The notes under the pieces: model-generated | Seen by the model: only the letters and a program-made list of their open reading frames with translations | What the model was told of the DNA's origin: nothing | Databases searched by the model: none | In this document: in pieces, positions 21,240-26,106 of the stretch | How the letters are laid out: the number at the start of each line of letters is the position of its first letter | How positions within the stretch are numbered: position 1 is the first letter of the stretch | Source: Gracilariopsis chorda | Taxonomy: Eukaryota; Rhodophyta; Florideophyceae; Gracilariales; Gracilariaceae | NCBI GenBank assembly: GCA_003194525.1 | Contig: NBIV01000463.1 | Location: 1-26,106 of the forward strand | Length of the DNA: 26,106 bases | Reading direction: 5' to 3' | Translations under genes and position numbers: made by a program

Positions 21240-21340
21240 AATTTGCCACGTGTCGGAATGCGCTGCACTGGCGCAGTGCAATTTGCCACGTGCTGGAATG
21301 CGCTGCACTGGCGCAGTGCAATTTGCCACGTGTCGGAATG
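21221..21340. repeat. 40 bp tandem repeat, three units
   Basis: Three consecutive 40 bp units at 21221-21260, 21261-21300 and 21301-21340 each begin CGCTGCACTGGCGCAGTGCA. The first and third are identical; the second differs at two neighbouring positions (GCT for GTC-type change). Copy A has only one unit (13239-13278). Each unit contains the hairpin TGCACTG-GCG-CAGTGCA and a CCACGTG box. Confidence 0.95.
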
Positions 21341-21492
21341 AACAGGCGGGGTTTTGCTGCTGAGTGGCTGGCACAACAATTTGGTTGTATTGCAAGCCAT
21401 TCAGCAGCCATTGCACAGTCAACTTGCAGCAGCAGCAGCAAATTAACTGAACGCTTTGCTGCTGCTGCTGCTGCTGAATTTTTTTAATGGTG

Positions 21493-21569
21493 GGGAGGCG
21501 TTGCGCCAAATGGGCGATTTGCATGCGCAAACGGGGCGTGAAAAGCGAATTTGTGGCGCAACGCCTCCC
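21493..21569. repeat. 5' subterminal stem-loop of Helitron B
   Basis: GGGAGGCGTTGCGCCAAAT pairs with ATTTGTGGCGCAACGCCTCCC. It lies 58 bases inside the TCTC terminus at 21627, next to a CTG run. It is conserved in all five members of the array. Confidence 0.85.
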
Positions 21570-21627
21570 GTCAGTCAACAAAACCCCCTCATACATGTGT
21601 AAATCATTAAGAGTGGGGTGTTTGAGA

Positions 21628-23128
21628 TTGCACGCCTGTGCTGGTAGTCTCGAGCTACGAACCCATTTCTTGTCCTCTTTTAGATAAGAAGGGGGCATAT
21701 TATGGACTGTCGTCGTCCGGTGTCGTTTCCTCGTGCAAAATGACACCCACAGTGAGGGCGACCCCACTCAGGCGTCCGCAACGTATACCGCCCACGTTGC
21801 GTTGTCATTTGGAGTTTCAGCAACCCCATTGTATCTCCGTAACATCAAAAACGGCCACAAAATTTTTGCGGCGACGCTATCGAAACAATTTTTGGGGAGG
21901 TCTCCGTATCCACCACAAACGTCGTCGCCCTCTGCCCAGCGTTTCTATCGTGCGACGCATAACGCTCATCGCGGAGCTGACCCCGCGCTTCACATTGCGC
22001 TCCTTCCACCGCGCTCAAAGCGCCCAAACCGTCGCGCATTCCGGGCACTTCCCACCGACCTCCTCGCGCGCTTTAAACCACTCTTGCTTCGGGCGCGCCC
22101 TTTGCCGCGCGGTGGGCACGGTGGCGGCGCAGCTACGGCAACGCTTGCCGCACGCCCACCACCGCGTTCTTTGTGACCACGCCAACGGCCGTGTTCTCCG
22201 TCAGCACGCCGCTGCTTTTACCACCAAACTGACGCCATAGCCGACAACACACATGTAACCACGCAAACAACAAGCACAAAATAACATATTTGCCGCTCTC
22301 GCGCTCTTTCGTCATCATGCATTTTGCTCGAGGCGCGACTACCCCAAAACCTCCTCCGACTCACCGTCGCGTGCATGACAATTTTTCACACTCACTTCCA
22401 CCTATTCTGCTGCATTTGTTGCGTTCCGGCAATTGCAGCTGGCTTCTTGCCGACCGCAGCCTTTCTATGTGCAAACGCGTCGTCGACGACAAACTTGGCA
22501 CAATGGTTAGGCTTCTACAGCAATAGTTGTCGAAACTACCCAATCTCATTCACCTTTAGCTCATCTTGCAAGCTATCATCGCAACTCCTGCTTTGTTTCT
22601 TCCGTATACTCACGACTTTACCACCGCCTTCACCCTGTCGTTCATAATTCTCTTCAATATCCAGCCTTAAGACGCCCTCGCCAGAACCCTGGCGACGTAG
22701 CCAAAATGAGGCGAACGCCATAAGGTGGGAACACAGAATCGCGCAATGGCCGGATACCGACAACCTCACACTAACAATACTCTCAACGGTCATTTTTGTA
22801 TCTTTGCTTCAACGGCAAGAACTCTGACAGAAATAACCGTTCACATTTCCTGCGATCTATTCGTTTTGTTTAAATGTGGAGTAACCTAAAGTTGTCTTCG
22901 GTGCCGCACTGTTTCTCTTCGGCCGCCCTTGAACTCTCTCGCACACTATCGAATGAGTTTGTGCCTTTCACTGTCTGCGATACTAATTTCTATGCTGCTG
23001 AGAGTAGCAATCTTGGTTAAGAAGAGAGAGTGTCGGCTTCGAAATTGTGTTTCACGGAAAAGCTGCTGTTGGACTGTGTCATTCTTCGGATCGAGGTTGG
23101 GTCTGTGTCCTCTTTCGTGATTGTCGTG
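21628..23128. other. Gap between Helitron array and Harbinger gene
   Basis: No recognisable gene or repeat was found. A 200-codon plus-strand frame (21638-22240) and an overlapping 147-codon frame (21733-22176) are rich in Arg, Pro, Ser and Ala and overlap in different frames, typical of GC-rich non-coding sequence. The left part should be the original Helitron target site and the right part the Harbinger 5' flank, but I could not find a terminal inverted repeat to divide them. Confidence 0.4.
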
Positions 23129-24193
23129 ATGAACCCAACAGAAAACACACCGAGTGTAAATGATGGAATCGCACAGGAACGCGAGCTAAGACGAAAGGAG
23201 AAGGTCGGTAAGAGTTTAGTGTGGAATGAGAAGGAAAATTCCGCATTGTCTCATGCAGCGCAGAAGGCTTTGCTAGATCCTACTACCGGATCGAGCATGA
23301 ACAACGCAGAAAAAGCAAGACGAATCAGAGCCGCGTTCATCAAGGATCCATTACGTCCGAAAGAAGCCTGCACTACCGACGATAAGGGCGACCTGGATCA
23401 TCGCAGATGGGATGGACGATCTGCGCGAGCAGTGCTGGGACAATGGGAGATAATAAGGAGGGAGTGCACGAAGTATCATGCTTGCGTAAAGCGAATTGGG
23501 CGTGCGCAACTTACAGGAAACCCCAGCGAAGAGGATCAACTACGTTGCGCGTCGCTTCTCTACAGTGACGGAAGCAGAGTTATGTCGCACTTGTATGATT
23601 GCATCCGTAACAAGGACTACCACGTTAAGAAACCGTTTAGGTTCATGAGTGCGTACAAGGTTCTCTCAGGTTCAGAAACTATGCTGGAGGCTTTTGTGGT
23701 GATGGAAGAGGGAGCATCCAAAGTATTACGACCGGAAGGGGTCAAGACGGCTAAGAAGCGCAAAGCAGAAGAGATTGCCAAAGCATTGAATAGTAAAGAA
23801 GAAGATGTAGGTCAAAGTGTGAAGCGAATTCAGCAGATGATTGAAGAGAATATAAAGTCGAGGAAGGCGACCACGCAGCTCAAGCTACAGTACGAAAGAG
23901 AAAGAATGGAGTGGGACATGGCGAAGACATTACTTGGACCTGGTTCAGATGCAACCTCAGAAGAACGTAGAACTATTTCCGGCTTACTAAAGCGCCGCTT
24001 AATGAACCGGCTTCTGGCACCAGGAGAGAAGAACATTGTCCCACAACAACGGAGGGGGGAAGTAGACGACGAAGCTCGGGCTGATGCAAACTGTGCTAGT
24101 ACATTACTTCAAATATTGGCAGTATCTGTTAACAGTGAGCATGGCTGCGGTGCACAGAATGAAGATAGTGACATCGGTCATGGTGCGGGATGA
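23129..24193 (+). CDS. Harbinger-associated Myb/SANT-like DNA-binding protein
   Basis: The reading frame is intact. It is open from ATG 23030 (387 codons), but I prefer ATG 23129 (354 codons): the first 33 residues are hydrophobic and unlike the rest, and the sequence from MNPTENTPS on looks like a normal start. The N-terminal half (SLVWNEKENSALSHAAQKAL, then RRWDGRSARAVLGQWEIIRRECTKYHACVKRI) has the spaced tryptophans of Myb/SANT-like domains in Harbinger second proteins and in plant NAM-associated proteins. The C-terminal half is a charged, probably coiled-coil region (KKRKAEEIAKALNSKEEDV, then YERERMEWDMAKTLLG). KTAKKRK could be a nuclear signal. In known Harbinger systems this protein binds element ends and brings the transposase into the nucleus. 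The assignment rests on motif pattern and on the neighbouring transposase. Confidence 0.7.
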   Translation: MNPTENTPSVNDGIAQERELRRKEKVGKSLVWNEKENSALSHAAQKALLDPTTGSSMNNAEKARRIRAAFIKDPLRPKEACTTDDKGDLDHRRWDGRSARAVLGQWEIIRRECTKYHACVKRIGRAQLTGNPSEEDQLRCASLLYSDGSRVMSHLYDCIRNKDYHVKKPFRFMSAYKVLSGSETMLEAFVVMEEGASKVLRPEGVKTAKKRKAEEIAKALNSKEEDVGQSVKRIQQMIEENIKSRKATTQLKLQYERERMEWDMAKTLLGPGSDATSEERRTISGLLKRRLMNRLLAPGEKNIVPQQRRGEVDDEARADANCASTLLQILAVSVNSEHGCGAQNEDSDIGHGAG

Positions 24194-24208
24194 AAGTCAA
24201 AGTGTCTC

Positions 24209-24214
24209 AATAAA
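24209..24214 (+). terminator. Candidate polyadenylation signal of the Myb-like gene
   Basis: AATAAA lies 16 bases after the stop codon at 24191-24193. The position suits a short 3' UTR; the hexamer could also occur by chance. Confidence 0.35.
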
Positions 24215-24233
24215 AGTTTACTACGGCAAATCA

Positions 24234-25526
24234 TCAAATGTCTCCATGCGCGTTCCATATGTTCTGAATCAGCGCATTGAGGAGACGGTTATGATCTGCA
24301 ACACTGTCAAGGTCATCAACTGTTTCGCGCCACAAGTCGGCTTGCCTGTAGGTGCAGTGGGAAGTTTCATAGTTCGACAATATAGGTGGCAAGGACTGTA
24401 GTTCTGCGTCAGGAATTCGAAACTTTGCGGTCCCTTCATAACCCCTTTCTTTCACAATCATATTGTGTAAAATGGCGCAGCACATTACGACGTCATTCAT
24501 TTCTTGAAGGTGATGCAACCTGCAAGGGCGGGAAAGAATCTCAAATTGAGCGTCAAGAACGCCATACAAGCGCTCAACAGCCTTGCATGCACTCGAATGT
24601 GACGCGGTGTACAACCTTGATTTCGCATTTGTGGGTTGGGGTGTGGCTTGGCAAAAATGCGAAAGCTTGGATAGATTCCATCCGCTAAGAAATAGAACCA
24701 ATCAATCACCATTCCACCTACAACATAATTGGGCTTCACTGTTGGCCATTGTCTTGTCTTGATATCATTAAACAGGGGGCTTTGATCAAATGTCGTCCTA
24801 TCGTTGCGAGCACCAGGAACGCCATACAGAATGTGCCATATCCATAGTTTGTCGTCCGTTACAGTTTCCATACGCACACACGGTCTCCCCTCTTTCCAAT
24901 AAACTGACCCTGCAATCCCACAGGACACCTTGCCCACTCCCAAGAAGAACAATCAACACAACCGATACATCCAGGAAATCCCAGTTTTGCATACTGCTTT
25001 TCAATATTGAGTAGTTCTGCGTGTGTTGGTCGACGGATATATTCCTCAAATTGCTGCACTATAGCCTTGGAGAAGTGCTTAGAATTTTTAATAATGTAGT
25101 TTCAGACAACCGAAAGTAGTCTACCAAAGTATCTGCGGTAGCTCCAGAGCTGAGTTGTCGCAAAGCTGCGCATAATTTTTGATCAGTTGAAGCGCCATTA
25201 ACGTGACAGCAATCTGACAGTTCATTGAAAAAAGACTCGTTTTGAAGTAGCCGCGTTCTTACAGATTCGTATATTGTCCTCGTGACACTGAATCTTCTTT
25301 CAAATTCTGCCGTTAAGAAAACAGAAGGAGCTAATGAAACACGACAAAAGTAGTCTTGATCAAGACGACGTTTGCCGCTTTCTCGCCCAATATCTCGATT
25401 TGGGTGCTTACCAGGTTTGGATCCACCTTGTTTGGCTTTTTGTTTACGACTTGTCACTAGCTGTGTCACAAGAAGCAAAAGAGAGTCAATCACATCATCG
25501 TTTGATGAGTCCGATGAGGTAGACAT
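24234..25526 (-). pseudogene. PIF/Harbinger DDE transposase (frameshifted)
   Basis: Four successive minus-strand frames make one transposase of about 430 residues. 25526-25078 gives a Ser/Asp-rich start and the N-terminal helical part (FERRFSVTRTIYESVRTRLL, GATADTLVDYFRLSETTLLKIL). 25078-24895 gives FPGCIGCVDCSSWEWARCP with the first catalytic Asp. 24895-24650 gives LWIWHILYGVPGARNDRTTF with the second Asp, then WFYFLADGIYP. 24650-24234 gives ACKAVERLYGVLDAQFEIL with the catalytic Glu, and CCAILHNMIVKERG. Frame changes lie near 25078, 24895 and 24650; no in-frame stop besides those is needed, and all three catalytic residues remain. The family is secure (DDE superfamily, HARBI1-type). The partner Myb-like gene is intact, so this element could be mobilised only by a transposase made elsewhere. 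Confidence 0.88.
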
Positions 25527-26106
25527 AGCTGCAGTGGTGGTCGGGCGTACAAGACAGTGATCCCGATCACGCTGTTCTTTGCGTTAGGGAGCTTTCATTG
25601 AAACTGCATGTCGTAAAGAAACGCTTCAATTTCTTGCTGTTTAGGGAACCAATCTTTGTACGCCACGTTTCAATGTTTTTTACAGGTTGGCGTGAACGAG
25701 TGGGTTCGCCCTGAGCATGCTGGTTTCGTGGGAATGTCACCACGTGGACAAGGTCGAATGTAAAGCCACGTTATTGTTTGTTTATCGTTCTTTGTGTCGT
25801 TTTTATAGTTCCGAATACACGGTAGAAAGGTGAAGTCCAAATTCCCTCTCATGCAATTGCCCTCAGCAACGGGTTTCCATCGCACTTGACTTCTGTTTTA
25901 CGAATAGCAGTATTTAATTCCATCTGTTTGGGGTGCTTTGTGATCTTTTGTGCCGACGGCCGCCAAGGGGCTAAGATTCCATCTTGGAACAGCAACAGTC
26001 CAAAACAGCGCACGTAAACAATTTTCTGTCTTGGTCTCTGCGATCTTTCAGTAATCGTTCAATATCAATACTCTCTTGTAGAGATTTCCAACAACTTATG
26101 TATTAT
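25527..26106. other. 3' edge of window, nothing recognised
   Basis: This is sequence upstream of the transposase start. It probably includes the transposase promoter and the right end of the Harbinger element. Short frames (for example 25670-25885 minus) have no recognisable motif, and no terminal inverted repeat was matched to the left flank. Confidence 0.4.

Larger units (their letters stand above)
14940..21627 (-). mobile_element. Autonomous Helitron copy B (6688 bp)
   Basis: It reads leftwards. The 5' end TCTCAAACACCCC is at 21627, preceded on the minus strand by A, as Helitron insertion into A/T predicts. A leader of about 1.1 kb and the Rep/helicase gene (20492 to 15087) follow. After a ~100 base tail comes the 3' end, with a seven-base GC stem around TGC at 14966-14982 and CTTG at 14940-14943. 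The canonical Helitron end is CTRR, so CTTG is atypical. The ends are defined by comparison: A and the short units share the same TCTC start, and the short units share the same last ~45 bases. Confidence 0.85.
23030..25526. mobile_element. PIF/Harbinger element core
   Basis: The element is defined by its two genes, a Myb/SANT-like DNA-binding protein on the plus strand and a DDE transposase on the minus strand, arranged tail to tail with about 40 bases between their stops. This two-gene content is characteristic of PIF/Harbinger. The true ends must lie outside the given limits. I searched 21628-23000 against 25527-26106 by eye for inverted repeats and found none, so the termini are diverged, lost or outside the window. 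Confidence 0.75.

Noticed and set aside
21638..22240. 200-codon plus-strand frame
   Set aside because: Low-complexity Arg/Pro/Ser composition, an overlapping competing frame, no motif and no second copy.
22600..26106. Harbinger terminal inverted repeats
   Set aside because: By-eye comparison of both flanks found only short chance matches such as GGACTGT.

Overview
The window looks like a eukaryotic nuclear region made almost entirely of decayed transposable elements. I found no host housekeeping gene, no rRNA or tRNA and no CRISPR array. The families present (Ty1/copia, Ty3/gypsy, Helitron, PIF/Harbinger) are eukaryotic, and the long coding frames appear intronless. A TE-rich, intron-poor alga (for example a florideophyte red alga) or an oomycete would fit, but the sequence alone does not settle this.

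Layout. 1-918 (+): tail of a Ty1/copia polyprotein (end of reverse transcriptase plus RNase H), broken by stops and frameshifts. A polypurine tract at 924-938 and a probable 3' LTR starting at 939 follow it. 2290-3150 (+) and about 6560-7690 (-) are diverged inverted copies of one repeat, most likely Ty3/gypsy LTRs. Between them lie a decayed gag-like frame (3504-5356) and a second unrecognised decayed segment (about 5700-6025). 8420-10701 (-) is a broken Ty3/gypsy polyprotein: RT tail, RNase H, integrase with HHCC and DDE, then a GPY/F-like end. It stops abruptly at 10701/10702 against Helitron sequence.

10702-21627 reads as one head-to-tail array of Helitron-family rolling-circle elements, all oriented leftwards on the - strand. 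In element order it contains: B, a near-complete autonomous element (14940-21627); three short non-autonomous units of 431, 476 and 464 bp (14509-14939, 14033-14508, 13569-14032); and A, the 5' part of a second autonomous element (10702-13568), cut off at the gypsy junction. Every unit starts TCTC, and every unit with a visible 3' end finishes with a GC-rich hairpin and CTTG. B carries one 1801-codon Rep/helicase frame (15087-20492) interrupted by only two stop codons. Copy A has sense codons at both positions, so A and B decayed independently.

23129-25526 holds a PIF/Harbinger pair. An intact Myb/SANT-like DNA-binding protein gene (+) converges on a frameshifted DDE transposase gene (-). No terminal inverted repeats were found for it. 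The 21628-23128 and 25527-26106 stretches show nothing recognisable.

The main result is the Helitron concatemer and the terminal structures it lets one define. The element genes would cooperate only within a family: Rep/helicase acting on TCTC...CTTG ends, and transposase plus Myb-like partner acting on Harbinger ends.
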